Assembly (NCBI GenBank): GCA_946186895.1
Contig: CAMHOW010000011.1
Location: 1-50,670 of the forward strand
Length of the DNA stretch: 50,670 bases
Source of the DNA: an uncultured Fibrobacter sp.
Lineage (GTDB): Bacteria; Fibrobacterota; Fibrobacteria; Fibrobacterales; Fibrobacteraceae
Direction of reading: 5' to 3'
The first letter of the stretch is position 1, and the number at the start of each line of letters is the position of its first letter. Below, one piece after another: positions 17,533 to 26,258 of the stretch. Under the pieces are notes generated by a model. The model saw only the letters and a list, made by a program, of their open reading frames with translations, searched no databases and had not been told where the DNA came from. Made by a program: the position numbers and the translations under genes.

Positions 17533-18982
17533 CTTTGCCTCCTGCACTGCTGGAACTTTCTACGCTAGAGGAACTGGACTCCGGTTCGGGCCTTTCAAGG
17601 CTAGGTCTGATGACATAGGTCTTGGAATTCAGGTTGCCACTGTAGTCGTAGGCGTTGACGGATAACAGCTGATAGGTCCAGCTTTTGTAGGACTGGGGTA
17701 GCATTAAGAAGACTGTGTCTGCAGTTCGGTCCTCGTTGTAGGAAATTTCGCGGAAGAAAGAGGCGCCCCGCAGTTCCTGCCCGTTCCAGAAGAAATTTTG
17801 GTAGAAGTTGCCACCGAATTCTTCAAAGTAGAATCGGAGAGTGTCCTTGAAATCCAGGGTGTCAATATCTTGGAGCACGCCCTCGGGGGTGAGGTACTTA
17901 CTGGATGGAGGAATGGTGTCCGACAGCCGTAGCGTGTCCGCAATGGCAATTTCTCCAGGGAGTACCACCACATCAGCGGTATCGGGGCTAAAGTCCGTCA
18001 GCTTCGGCAGGCTGGCGATAATTCTGTACTTACCAGGTTTCAGCGGTGAAACGACAAATTGATTCGTATCTAGACCAATCTCGCGCTCAACGACCAGATT
18101 TGACAGTGAATCCAGAATGTCAAGATGGATATTTCCATTGCGGCTATAGCTGTCATAAAGAGATTCGTTTGAGAATCGGATGAATGTCTGGACTCCGCCT
18201 TCATTCCGGTTCCCCTTGGTAAAGAATTCCCCCTGGATAAGCGTGTCGGATTCTAGTCCGAACTCGTTGACCGCACGAACCTCCCAGGTATAGAATTTCA
18301 GGTTTTCTAACCGGTGGTAAAATCCGGGATTGTCCCAATAAGTAAAGTAGGGCGCTTCTATAAGGGTGTCCAGGATGGTGCTGCTGGACGTGTAAAGTTT
18401 TTGATGAAGATCATGGGTATAGGCAAGTCCCCTAGGTTCCCGAATTTTGAACTGGTAATACACTTTCGAGATGGAATCCGGGTCGTAACCATGCCAGGCG
18501 AAGTAGATTCCGTCTTTTGGGGAAAGACCTTGGCTTCCTATGGCGGGAATGAATCCGTGAGGCTCTATGATAGGCGGATTCGTTACCCAGAGACGTAGGG
18601 TGTCCCGCAGGGTATCGCCAAAGTAGTCCGTCACCACGAAACATACCTCGTGGTAGCCAGCCTTTGTGATAGGCTTGCGGAAATTCATGTCGTTGGAAAA
18701 GTCTTTGCCGTCCAGGGTCCAGTAGTATTCCCGGTAGTGGGCCTGCCTGTTGGGAGTGATTTCCCCGATAAAGATGAGGGTATCCTTGGAGGTGACAGTG
18801 TCTGCCCGGACTCGCAAGGAATCGATTTCATAGGTAAGGGCCATTTCGGCATGAATCTGGAGGGCGACCGTTTCTTCGGCGTCGTAAAGGTACTGGTCGC
18901 TGTCGCTACAGGCGGACTGCATAGAAAGGGTCGCCAGGGCGGTGATGGCCAAGAGCCATGATTTTAGAAGGCGAATTTTCAT
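17525..18982 (-). CDS. Surface lipoprotein, PKD/FN3-like, with Ser-rich tail
   Basis: 485 residues. The N-terminal signal ends in MQSAC, a lipobox-like site (Gln at -4 where Leu is usual). PKD-like domain: YWTLDGKDFSND ... GYHEVCFVVTDYFGDTLRDTLRL. FN3-like middle: IYFAWHGYDPDSISKVYYQ and FYTWEVRAVNEFGLESDT. A C-terminal Ig-like domain follows DTIPPSSKYL. The extreme C terminus is a Ser-rich spacer (SSSSSVESSSS), a style common in Fibrobacter surface proteins. ATGA overlap of 4 nt with the gene upstream and 8 nt overlap downstream. Confidence 0.6.
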   Translation of the reverse strand: MKIRLLKSWLLAITALATLSMQSACSDSDQYLYDAEETVALQIHAEMALTYEIDSLRVRADTVTSKDTLIFIGEITPNRQAHYREYYWTLDGKDFSNDMNFRKPITKAGYHEVCFVVTDYFGDTLRDTLRLWVTNPPIIEPHGFIPAIGSQGLSPKDGIYFAWHGYDPDSISKVYYQFKIREPRGLAYTHDLHQKLYTSSSTILDTLIEAPYFTYWDNPGFYHRLENLKFYTWEVRAVNEFGLESDTLIQGEFFTKGNRNEGGVQTFIRFSNESLYDSYSRNGNIHLDILDSLSNLVVEREIGLDTNQFVVSPLKPGKYRIIASLPKLTDFSPDTADVVVLPGEIAIADTLRLSDTIPPSSKYLTPEGVLQDIDTLDFKDTLRFYFEEFGGNFYQNFFWNGQELRGASFFREISYNEDRTADTVFLMLPQSYKSWTYQLLSVNAYDYSGNLNSKTYVIRPSLERPEPESSSSSVESSSSAGGKDD

Positions 18983-19680
18983 TTTTTCGCCTCCAATGTG
19001 TCGGCCACGTAGAACTTGACTAGGGGAAGGGTGTCGGTGTCGCCTTCCGAATCTTTCACGATGACGCGGAAAAGGTGGGTTCCCGGCTGGAGGCCCGACT
19101 GCTGTATCTTTTCTAGGGCGCCTACGTAGTAATGGGCTGTGTCTAGTTCTAGAATGTAGTCCAGGGAGGCGTCTTCGCTGTCTTCGGCTTTCCAGCTGAA
19201 GGCAAAAGAGGTGCGGGTCGTGCCGTATAGGGTGTCGCCTTGTGCCGGAGAAAAGTCTTCGGTGAAGGTGGGGGGACTATTGACCGTAATTTCAAAACTG
19301 AGGTCGGCTGTATTTCCTTCGCGGTCCTTTACCACAAGCTTGTTGGGAATAGAATCTTCTTCCGCGTAGGCGGAAATCTTGAAGGTGGCGCCACTGCCCA
19401 GCAGAGAATCCCTGTACCAGGCGAAGTCTAGTTCGGATTCAAGTTCCCTAGGAAAGACTTCGGCTTTTAAGGTGGCCGGGCTTTCGGGGTTGACCTTTAG
19501 GCTTGCCGAATCGGCCTTGCCTTTTTGAACGGCATAGACGGTCACGTAGGAGGCCGTATTTTTCGGTTCAGGGGAGTCCGGAATGTCTAGACAGGCACAA
19601 AGCAGGAATGCCGCCGCCACCGCTGGGAGGAGGCGCAGCTGCTTGAAAACCGGGACCCTGTGCCGTATGCTGAAATCCAT
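18979..19680 (-). CDS. Surface lipoprotein, first gene of the operon
   Basis: 233 residues. Basic N terminus of ~16 residues then a hydrophobic core and lipobox LLCAC (Cys30). Two beta domains: a PKD-like one (LDFAWYRDSLLGSGATFKI ... VKDREGNTADLSFEITV) and an FN3-like one (FAFSWKAEDSEDASLDYILEL ... GTHLFRVIVKDSEGDTDTL). Smaller relative of the two following genes, without their C-terminal third domain. Starts only 29 bp from divergent xseB. Confidence 0.6.
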   Translation of the reverse strand: MDFSIRHRVPVFKQLRLLPAVAAAFLLCACLDIPDSPEPKNTASYVTVYAVQKGKADSASLKVNPESPATLKAEVFPRELESELDFAWYRDSLLGSGATFKISAYAEEDSIPNKLVVKDREGNTADLSFEITVNSPPTFTEDFSPAQGDTLYGTTRTSFAFSWKAEDSEDASLDYILELDTAHYYVGALEKIQQSGLQPGTHLFRVIVKDSEGDTDTLPLVKFYVADTLEAKK

Positions 19681-19709
19681 GTCTGCTAAATCTAACTATA
19701 TTCTTGAAC
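19681..19709. promoter_or_regulatory. Compact divergent promoter, lipoprotein operon / xseB
   Basis: Only 29 bp separate the two divergent start codons. TAGATTTA reads toward the lipoprotein operon (complement of 19687-19694) and TATATTCTTG toward xseB (19697-19706). Both mRNAs would have at most a few leader bases. Confidence 0.55.
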
Positions 19710-19931
19710 ATGAGTACAGAAAATCTTGAATATAAGAACTCCATGGACCGTTTGGAAGGCATTTTGGAACGTATCGACAACTCTGAAATGGGTATCGATG
19801 AACTTTCGGAGCGGGTCAAGGAGGCTACGGAACTGCTGAAAAAATGCCGTCAGATACTGCTGAAGACGGAACAGAACGTTCAGGAAGCCCTGGATAGCCT
19901 GGACGAAGAACCTGTCAAGGAACAGGGGTAG
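19710..19931 (+). CDS. xseB: Exodeoxyribonuclease VII small subunit
   Basis: 73 residues, the usual size for XseB. Two-helix hairpin with the family pattern YKNSMDRLEGILERIDNSEMGIDELSERVKEATEL, then KCRQILLKTEQNVQ. XseB subunits assemble on XseA to form the nuclease that trims single-stranded DNA to oligonucleotides. No xseA in this window. ATG 19710 preferred to TTG 19704. Confidence 0.88.
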   Translation: MSTENLEYKNSMDRLEGILERIDNSEMGIDELSERVKEATELLKKCRQILLKTEQNVQEALDSLDEEPVKEQG

Positions 19932-19937
19932 TTCCGC

Positions 19938-20744
19938 TTGCCCGAAATAGCCGAAATACTCGCGATGGAGGTGGAGGATCTGACGATCCGTTTCCCGCGT
20001 CGTGGTGGTGTGCTCGGTAAGATTCAAGATTACTTTACCGCCGTAGACGGCGTGTCCTTCAGTTTGCCCCAAGGGAAGATTCTTTCCATCGTGGGGGAGT
20101 CCGGCTGCGGAAAGACCACCTTGGTAAAGTCCCTGGTGGGGCTTGTACCGATGGACCAGGGGCGGTTCAGGCTTTTTGGCGAAGAGGTTTCGAATGGACG
20201 TCTCGGGAAATCTGGCAGGCGAGTTTCGGACCTGGTGCAGATGATTTTCCAGGACCCTTACAGTAGCCTAAACCCAAGACAGACGGTCTCTGAGATTCTG
20301 ACTGTGCCGCTGCTTGCCCGTGGAGTGAAACTGGGTGAGGCGGAGGCACGGGCAAAGGAGCTTTTGGAGCGGGTCTCCTTACCGGTGGGCTCGCTCCAAA
20401 AGTTCCCCCACGAATTCTCGGGGGGGCAGCGGCAACGGCTTTGCATTGCCCGGAGCCTGATGGTCCGGCCCAAGGTGTTGCTGTGCGACGAGGTGACCAG
20501 CGCCCTGGATGTTTCGGTCCAGGCTCAGATTTTACACCTGCTTGACGACCTGCGGAACGAGCTGAACCTTTCCATTGTGTTTATCAGCCACGACATGCAG
20601 GTGGTGCGGGCCTTGAGCGACCAGGTGTTGGTCATGTACTTCGGAAAGGTCGTGGAACGTGGGGAATCCCGTGTCGTGTTGACCGATCCGCAGCACGAAT
20701 ATACCAAGAAGCTTCTCGCTGCCGTACCGACAATTCGCCGTTAA
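19938..20744 (+). CDS. Opp/Dpp-type ABC transporter ATP-binding protein
   Basis: 268 residues from TTG 19938, which has AGGGG upstream; ATG 19965 ([11 protein letters not shown]) would give the more usual family start. Walker [11 protein letters not shown]-loop [13 protein letters not shown] (typical of OppF/DppF), signature [15 protein letters not shown], Walker [13 protein letters not shown], His switch FISHDMQVV, and the C-terminal [14 protein letters not shown] segment of the oligopeptide subfamily. It powers import of peptides or nickel. No permease or second ATPase is adjacent; a peptide-binding lipoprotein lies at 34713. Confidence 0.88.
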   Translation: MPEIAEILAMEVEDLTIRFPRRGGVLGKIQDYFTAVDGVSFSLPQGKILSIVGESGCGKTTLVKSLVGLVPMDQGRFRLFGEEVSNGRLGKSGRRVSDLVQMIFQDPYSSLNPRQTVSEILTVPLLARGVKLGEAEARAKELLERVSLPVGSLQKFPHEFSGGQRQRLCIARSLMVRPKVLLCDEVTSALDVSVQAQILHLLDDLRNELNLSIVFISHDMQVVRALSDQVLVMYFGKVVERGESRVVLTDPQHEYTKKLLAAVPTIRR

Positions 20745-20748
20745 ATTC

Positions 20749-20830
20749 TATATTTGTCCCCGTCAGTTCGAAATTCCATCCTGACGTTAGGCGGCACGTG
20801 CCGGCCTATAAACCAAAACTAGGAGTCCAA
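20749..20830 (+). promoter_or_regulatory. Structured leader of queF-yhhQ, candidate queuosine-precursor riboswitch
   Basis: TATATTTG (20749-20756) is a good promoter element, giving a leader of about 70 nt, unusual here because most genes start within a few bases of this element. Hairpin 1 is cgtcag (20761-20766) / ctgacg (20781-20786) with a 14-nt loop. Hairpin 2 spans 20788-20808 (taggc...gccta) around palindromic ggcacgtgcc. An A-rich stretch then leads to AGGAG at 20821-20825. UUCC in loop 1 can pair with GGAG of the ribosome site, the pseudoknot arrangement of preQ1-II riboswitches. The conserved preQ1-I loop is not present. Confidence 0.4.
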
Positions 20831-21307
20831 ATGCGTTCAGAATCTGAACTCGAAGGCGTGACACTGCTCGGCAATACCGCCACCAAGTACGCTACCACCT
20901 ACAGTCCCGACGTGCTGGAAAAGTTCCCCAACAAGCATCCGGGAAACGACTACATGGTGACTTTCAACTGCCCGGAATTCACCAGTCTCTGCCCCAAGAC
21001 AGGCCAGCCCGACTTTGCAGAAATCAAGATTCACTACATTCCCGACCAGTTTTTGGTGGAATCCAAGTCACTGAAGCTTTACCTGTTCAGTTTCCGCAAT
21101 CACGGAGATTTTCACGAAGACTGCGTGAACATCATCATGAAGGACCTGGTAAAGCTCCTTGACCCCAAATACATCGAAGTGGAAGGCCTGTTCATGCCCC
21201 GCGGTGGAATTTCCCTTTATCCCTTTGCCAACTACGGCAAGCCCGGTACCGAATTTGAAGCATTGGCCAAGTCCCGCCTGTTTGTTGCCGTTGATAGGAG
21301 GAAATAA
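20831..21307 (+). CDS. queF: NADPH-dependent 7-cyano-7-deazaguanine reductase
   Basis: 158 residues, short single-domain QueF type. Active-site motif [18 protein letters not shown] (nucleophile Cys in SLCP), then the QueF signature [21 protein letters not shown] that holds the substrate. Converts preQ0 to preQ1 in queuosine biosynthesis in the cytoplasm. ATG 20831 follows AGGAG; an upstream start at 20798 would fall inside the leader structure. Two bases separate it from yhhQ. Confidence 0.95.
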   Translation: MRSESELEGVTLLGNTATKYATTYSPDVLEKFPNKHPGNDYMVTFNCPEFTSLCPKTGQPDFAEIKIHYIPDQFLVESKSLKLYLFSFRNHGDFHEDCVNIIMKDLVKLLDPKYIEVEGLFMPRGGISLYPFANYGKPGTEFEALAKSRLFVAVDRRK

Positions 21308-21309
21308 CC

Positions 21310-22041
21310 ATGCCTTTCCAAAACGAAATCATTCTCATTGCGTCCATCTTCGTGTTCTTTGGTGCCCTTGTGGCCTTCTTCCGCTTCTTCGGAAAGCAGG
21401 GCGTCTTTGCCTGGACTGTCATCTGCACTATCGCCGCCAACATCGAGGTGCTTATTCTTGTCCACGCCTTCGGTCTCGATACCACGCTGGGTAATGTCCT
21501 TTTTGCCTCCACCTTCCTTGCTACCGACATCATGAGTGAGATTTTCGGTAAGAAAGAGGCTAGCCGTTGCGTTAAGATAGGGATCCTCGCCAATGTCACC
21601 TTCATCTTGATTTCCCAAAGCTGGTTCCTGTATATCCCTGCCGAGGGGGATTCCATGGCAGAGCCCATCCGCACAGTGTTTGCCAATACGCCCCGTGTGA
21701 TGTTGGCTAGCCTGGTGGCCTATGCTGTCTGCGAAATTTACGACGTGTGGGCCTACCATTTCTGGTGGAATTGGACCACGAAAAAATTCGGAAACCGCAG
21801 GGGTTTCTTGTGGCTCCGCAATAACGGCTCTACGCTGGTGAGCCAGCTGATTAACGTGGTGGCCTTCAACTTGCTGGCCTTTGCGGGAGTGTTCCCCTGG
21901 AACACCATCGGCGAAATCCTGATTTTTGGGTACGGCATCTTTATTGTGACGTCCCTGATGGATACGCCCTTCGTGTACCTTGCCCGTCGCATTGCGGACA
22001 AGCATCCGGAATTGGTAAACGAGTCAGAAAAGGCTAGTTAA
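21310..22041 (+). CDS. yhhQ: Queuosine precursor transporter (YhhQ/VUT family)
   Basis: 243 residues, six or so hydrophobic helices, matching the DUF165/VUT family: IAANIEVLILVHAFG, FLATDIMSEIFGKKEA, ISQSWFLYIP, then VYDVWAYHFWW-like EIYDVWAYHFWW, LRNNGSTLVSQLINVVAF and the terminal DTPFVYLARR. YhhQ imports preQ0/preQ1. AGGAGG lies 7 nt before ATG, and pairing with queF in one operon supports the role. Its last 8 nt overlap the convergent lipoprotein gene. Confidence 0.92.
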   Translation: MPFQNEIILIASIFVFFGALVAFFRFFGKQGVFAWTVICTIAANIEVLILVHAFGLDTTLGNVLFASTFLATDIMSEIFGKKEASRCVKIGILANVTFILISQSWFLYIPAEGDSMAEPIRTVFANTPRVMLASLVAYAVCEIYDVWAYHFWWNWTTKKFGNRRGFLWLRNNGSTLVSQLINVVAFNLLAFAGVFPWNTIGEILIFGYGIFIVTSLMDTPFVYLARRIADKHPELVNESEKAS

Positions 22042-23098
22042 GTTCGTCGTTATAGCCTTCGTCGCCACCGCTTTTTTGTGGTATGGCGATGGACTTGACG
22101 CACTTCTCGAAATCAGCCTGGTTGTTGACTAGGTAGGCGACGGCGTGTTCGATGTTGTTTCCGTTACCGTCGATTTCCTTTTCTGTGTCCAGGTAGGCCT
22201 TGTTTTCAGCCTTGCACAGGTCCTTCTCCATGAAGGCGCGCTCAAAGTCCAGGTTGCAGACGGTCTTACCCGAGGATAGTTCAAGTTTTACGACGCGATT
22301 CAGCCTTCCGCTTCCGTCTTTTGCAAGGGTTTCTTCGGCTTCGGTGTACTTGAGGGAGAATTCCTTTCCATCCATCTTGAATCCGATGGAGGTCTTGGTT
22401 TGCGACGAGGTAGAAATCTTGTATTCTTGAATAAGGCTCTTGACTCTTGCCGAATCATTCAGGAATGCTCCCGGGATGTAGAGCTCCACGGTTCCCTTCA
22501 GGGCCCGGAAAAGGTCTGCCGTCAGTTCGGAAAGGATCAGATTCTCGTTCTTTGAAGCGCTATAACCTTCGAAGTCGTATTCGGTTTCAAGAATCCTTTT
22601 CCCTTTAGAAAGGGTGAGGGTCCTTATGGCGAAGGCGGAACCTTGGGCACAGTAGCGGGCCTTTTCTTGCGGGTCGTAATCGCAGAAGATGTCTTTCCAG
22701 GTGCCGTAGAGCTTGTTTGCCTCGCCTCCTACGTACATGTGGCCGAATCGTTCTAGTTCCCCATTGTTGTAAACCAGGGGGTAAAGTACCAGGGTGTCCC
22801 CACGGAATTCGTATTTGGCAGATTCCGTTGAGGTGCCGAGACTAATGGTTTTCCATGAGAAGTTGCCGCTTTCAAGGATGCACAGGTCCTTGGCGTTGTC
22901 GGTTGTCCAGGTAAGGGTGTGGTTCTTCTCGTCTACTTCCAGGGAGCTTGTTTCGGTGGATTTGACCGGCTCGTCGTTTGTACCGGAGGAACTGTCGTCG
23001 CCGCAGGCTGTAAGGGAGGCTGCTCCGATGCAAAGGAATAGCGCAAGAGAAACGCTTGTGGCGAATTTCTTGTCATAAATTGCATGGGCGTATTGCAT
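22034..23098 (-). CDS. Predicted lipoprotein of unknown function
   Basis: 354 residues. Signal peptide with lipobox LTAC (Cys32), followed by DDSSSGTNDEP spacer typical of surface lipoproteins. Strand-rich body with several Cys residues (LCILESG, IFCDYDPQEKARYCAQGS, VCNLDFERAF, FEKCVKSI) that could form disulphides. No family recognised. The hydrophobic core starts after about 15 polar residues. Convergent with yhhQ, overlapping by 8 nt. Confidence 0.6.
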   Translation of the reverse strand: MQYAHAIYDKKFATSVSLALFLCIGAASLTACGDDSSSGTNDEPVKSTETSSLEVDEKNHTLTWTTDNAKDLCILESGNFSWKTISLGTSTESAKYEFRGDTLVLYPLVYNNGELERFGHMYVGGEANKLYGTWKDIFCDYDPQEKARYCAQGSAFAIRTLTLSKGKRILETEYDFEGYSASKNENLILSELTADLFRALKGTVELYIPGAFLNDSARVKSLIQEYKISTSSQTKTSIGFKMDGKEFSLKYTEAEETLAKDGSGRLNRVVKLELSSGKTVCNLDFERAFMEKDLCKAENKAYLDTEKEIDGNGNNIEHAVAYLVNNQADFEKCVKSIAIPQKSGGDEGYNDELN

Positions 23099-23127
23099 GG
23101 TGCCTCCTACCGGGTGTTTTTACAATA

Positions 23128-23152
23128 TAAAAAAAGCCGCGTTGCCGCGGCT
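23128..23152 (-). terminator. Terminator of the small lipoprotein gene
   Basis: On the minus strand: agccgcg, loop gcaa, cgcggct, then a run of seven T. It begins 22 nt past the stop at 23174. Confidence 0.88.
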
Positions 23153-23173
23153 CATTTGTAATTGTGGTTGAGA

Positions 23174-23530
23174 TTACTTGCCCACCTTGGCGAGGCACTT
23201 TTCCAGGGGATCCCTGGTCTTTTCGGCAGTGGCAGTACAAGCGGTCTTTTCTTCTCTGTCCTTGACGAACTTGGTGACGGCGACCTTCTTGCCATCGACG
23301 AGGAACTCGAAGTTCCCGTGCTTCATGCCCTTGTGGCAGGCTCCGTATACATCCAGGGCAAGGCCGTTGGCGTCGGTGAAGTGCCACTGGGCGTTCTTCA
23401 TGTGAAGACCGGTGCAGTCCAGGGGGGCGTTCTGCTGCTCGGTGGTCTGGGTCTTGGCGAAGTGTCCGCCGCAGGCCGTGAGAGAGAGGGCCATGGTGGC
23501 CAAAATGGGGAGTAGGATTGTTTTCTTCAT
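23174..23530 (-). CDS. Small lipoprotein
   Basis: 118 residues with lipobox LTAC (Cys20), signal MKKTILLPILATMALS. Mature part has four further Cys (LDCTG, GACHKG, TACTAT, EKCLAK) and a MORN-like HKGMKHGNFEFLVDGKKV strand pair. Function unknown. TATATT lies just before the ATG. Divergent from the rlmD-like gene, with 68 bp between the starts. Confidence 0.65.
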   Translation of the reverse strand: MKKTILLPILATMALSLTACGGHFAKTQTTEQQNAPLDCTGLHMKNAQWHFTDANGLALDVYGACHKGMKHGNFEFLVDGKKVAVTKFVKDREEKTACTATAEKTRDPLEKCLAKVGK

Positions 23531-23598
23531 AATGCAATAATATAGGTTTATTTGGCGGAAAATGTAGCGTGATGTGTACGGATGCTATATTTTGCTCC

Positions 23599-24807
23599 GT
23601 GATTTGTGAACTTTCCATAGAAAAGCTGGTGCAGGGGGGCGAGGGACTTGCCCGCCTGCCCGATGGCCGCGTGTGCTTTGTGCGGGGAGGCCTGCCCGGG
23701 GAACGCTGCCGGGTGGAACTGACTGCCGGCAAGAAAGACTTTGCGCGGGGTCGGGTGGTGGAGGTACTGGAAAAAAGCGCCGACCGCGCACAGCCGAAGT
23801 GCCCGCTATACGGAAAGTGTGGCGGCTGCAGCTTACAGCATCTGGACTCCGCGAAACAGGTGACCTATTTGGAACGTGTGGAGCGGGAAAACTTCAAGCG
23901 GATCGCCCACGAAGAATTGCCCGCCGATTTTGTAATCCATCAGGGTGAGCCTTGGGGCTACAGGAACCGGGCCCGGGTGGTTTACCTAGGCGAGCGTGAC
24001 GGGCATTGCCGTTTTGGTTTCCGCAAGCAGGAAAGCAACGGGGTGGTGGCTATCGAAAGCTGCCCCGTACTCACGTCGGGATTGAATGACTTTTTGAAAA
24101 ACGCCAAACCTTCGGAAATATTCAAAGGCTTGAAGCGCATTCCGAGAGACTTGGAACTAAACCTTTTCGACGATGGCACGGGCCGTGTGGCCTACTATTA
24201 CCGCGGAATGCCCGAGGCCCGTAAGCGTGAAAGCTCCGTCAGCTGCGTTAAGATAGGGGCCAAACAAATAAAGAGTGACGCCTCTGTGTTTTTCCAGAGC
24301 AACCTCTCCCTGTTGCCCCGGTTGGTACAGTCCGTGCGGGAGGCGGTGGATGAGGGGATTGCCTCGGGTGCGGCCAGCGATGAGTGGCTCATAGACCTTT
24401 TCAGTGGGGTGGGGTTCTTTGCCGCCTTATTGCAGGATAAGTTCAAGCGGATTACCACGGTGGAGCGGGACGGGCTGTGCCTGCAGTATGCGAAGGTTAA
24501 TTTGTCTGCTACGGATTCTGTTGAAAATGTTTCTGCGCCGGCAGAGGAATGGTTGGTAAAGAACGTGGTGGATATTCCTGCCACTTTGATTGTGGATCCG
24601 CCTAGAACGGGGCTTCCGCCGGAAGCGTTAGGAGCCATCGTGAAAAGCTCGGTGAACCGGGTGATTTACGTATCCTGTGACCCGGTGACCCTTGCTCGGG
24701 ATTTTGCGAAGTTCAGACAGGCGGGATTTGCCCTGAAGCGGGCTGAAGGTTTTGCTTTTTACCCCCAGACGCCCCATCTGGAAATGATGTTCGTGCTGGC
24801 CCGCTAG
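23599..24807 (+). CDS. rlmD: 23S rRNA (uracil-5-)-methyltransferase, RlmD/RumA family
   Basis: 402 residues from GTG 23599; starting there gives the normal MICELSIEKLVQGGEGLAR N terminus, and the upstream codons (23569-23598) overlap a TATATTTTG promoter box. TRAM domain (1-60), [4Fe-4S] cysteines Cys68, Cys74, Cys77 (CPLYGKCGGC) plus a Cys near ESCPVL, then the SAM domain with DLFSGVGFFAALL, IVDPPRTGLP and the nucleophile motif VSCDPVTLARD. Family members methylate U1939 or U747 of 23S rRNA, or tRNA U54; the target is not decided. E. coli RlmD is 433 residues. Confidence 0.88.
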   Translation: MICELSIEKLVQGGEGLARLPDGRVCFVRGGLPGERCRVELTAGKKDFARGRVVEVLEKSADRAQPKCPLYGKCGGCSLQHLDSAKQVTYLERVERENFKRIAHEELPADFVIHQGEPWGYRNRARVVYLGERDGHCRFGFRKQESNGVVAIESCPVLTSGLNDFLKNAKPSEIFKGLKRIPRDLELNLFDDGTGRVAYYYRGMPEARKRESSVSCVKIGAKQIKSDASVFFQSNLSLLPRLVQSVREAVDEGIASGAASDEWLIDLFSGVGFFAALLQDKFKRITTVERDGLCLQYAKVNLSATDSVENVSAPAEEWLVKNVVDIPATLIVDPPRTGLPPEALGAIVKSSVNRVIYVSCDPVTLARDFAKFRQAGFALKRAEGFAFYPQTPHLEMMFVLAR

Positions 24808-24857
24808 AAACGTACACCTGTATTTTGCTAAATTGCGGTAGTAAAGAAGAGGTGATT

Positions 24858-25295
24858 ATGAAAAAATCATTGTTTTTGTTGTTTGTAGCCTTTGGGCTTT
24901 TGCTTTCGGCATGCTCTACCGAGGAACCCGCTGTGGTCTGCGGCAGGGAATGGAACCCGGGTACCCAGGTGGTGGCCGATACGTCTAGCGAGTTCGCCCT
25001 GAACGACCAGCTGATTGTGCAGTTCCGCTATGGCAAGAATTTTGACTTTACCAAGATGACCATCACCTTCTACGAGGGAACGCTCGCTAGTAAGGGCAAG
25101 AAGATTTGGGACCGTGAAGTGGCCGTGACCGAAAAGCTGGGCGCCTACACCTTGCAGGGAAAGTCCAAGCATGGTGGCCTCATGACCGCCCGCGAACTGG
25201 CTCATCAGAAGAACCCTGGTTCTGTGGTGGTGGAGTTCAGCACCGAGGGCCGTGTTTTGGCGGCTAAGGAACTGACCCTGACCAAGAACAAGTAA
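24858..25295 (+). CDS. Predicted lipoprotein
   Basis: 145 residues; start MKKSLFLLF behind GAGGTG. Lipobox LLSAC (Cys20). Mature part is beta-rich (LIVQFRYGKNFDFTKMTITFY, SVVVEFSTEGRVLAAKELTL), like a small Ig-type fold. No family recognised. First of three co-directional lipoprotein genes; a TAAATTGC box lies 20 nt upstream of the start. Confidence 0.62.
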   Translation: MKKSLFLLFVAFGLLLSACSTEEPAVVCGREWNPGTQVVADTSSEFALNDQLIVQFRYGKNFDFTKMTITFYEGTLASKGKKIWDREVAVTEKLGAYTLQGKSKHGGLMTARELAHQKNPGSVVVEFSTEGRVLAAKELTLTKNK

Positions 25296-25325
25296 CTTGA
25301 CGATTTTTTTGAAAGATTTATTGGA

Positions 25326-26258
25326 ATGCGCATGAGACGATTTGCTTTTTTGGGAGCCGCTTTAGGCCTTATGCTCCTGTCGGGCTGTAACGAGACTACG
25401 GTAACAGTGGGTTACAAGCTCTCTGCTCCTGTGGACTTGGAACTGTACGCCGAAAGCTACTTTGCTACGGTGGACATGGAAGGGACCGAGCAGATGGGAA
25501 CCATTACGGCTGCCTATGCTGACCTGAATTATTCCTCTAGCGGAGACACCGTGAAGGTAAAGCGTAAGTACGTGATGGATAAGTCTCGTGGCTACCTGAA
25601 GAATTTTATGCCTTCTGAACTGGCCTTCCGTATTAAGGAAGTGGACCTTGCGGCGGTGGACCGCGTTGTAACATCTCTGGAAGGAATCGACGACGGCTAC
25701 GATACGCTTTTGACCCACATTCCCATGCCGGAACGCTGGCGCAAGCAGCTTTTGAATCCGGACTACAAGCCTCACCTGAAGCGTCTGGAAAAGCACCGTT
25801 GGGAAATGTCCCACCTGCTTACAGGCGAAGTGCCCACCAAGGGAAACATCACGAAGCTTTTGGAAAGCCAGGGCCGTCTGAACTTCGCTCTGATCAAGAT
25901 TGACTCCGTGGTGGTGAAGGGCTTCGAGAACCGGGACCACCGCCGTTGCCTGGATTACGTAGTTTACCTCACCGAAACGGAAAGTTTCCCCTACTACATC
26001 TGGGAGCAACACGTGAACAGCAATATCATCCCGGACAAGTATAAGACCTATAGCTCTGGGCTCAAGGCGGAATACAACACCGCTTTCGAGGTGATGATGG
26101 AACCCGAGACGGGAATCCCCTGCCAGGAACGTGAAGTAAAGGTGGGTAAGCATACCATGGTCCACCCGGTGACCAAGGATACGGTGGTCTTTGAAAGTCA
26201 CATTACCAACGAGCGCCTGTTCAACCTGAAAAGGCCCGAGGAGAGCGCTGAACAGTGA
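25326..26258 (+). CDS. Predicted lipoprotein of about 310 residues
   Basis: Lipobox LLSGC (Cys21). Mature part of mixed alpha/beta character with long charged helices (RWRKQLLNPDYKPHLKRLEKHRWEM) and a KIDSVVVKG strand; only two further Cys (RRCLDY, GIPCQE). ATG 25332 is an alternative start. The last bases overlap the next gene by 4 nt (GTGA). Not recognised. Confidence 0.62.
   Translation: MRMRRFAFLGAALGLMLLSGCNETTVTVGYKLSAPVDLELYAESYFATVDMEGTEQMGTITAAYADLNYSSSGDTVKVKRKYVMDKSRGYLKNFMPSELAFRIKEVDLAAVDRVVTSLEGIDDGYDTLLTHIPMPERWRKQLLNPDYKPHLKRLEKHRWEMSHLLTGEVPTKGNITKLLESQGRLNFALIKIDSVVVKGFENRDHRRCLDYVVYLTETESFPYYIWEQHVNSNIIPDKYKTYSSGLKAEYNTAFEVMMEPETGIPCQEREVKVGKHTMVHPVTKDTVVFESHITNERLFNLKRPEESAEQ

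Noticed and set aside
20761..20830. Match to preQ1-I riboswitch
   Set aside because: The 3' tail resembles the class but the conserved loop preceding the 3' arm is absent; kept only as a structured leader.
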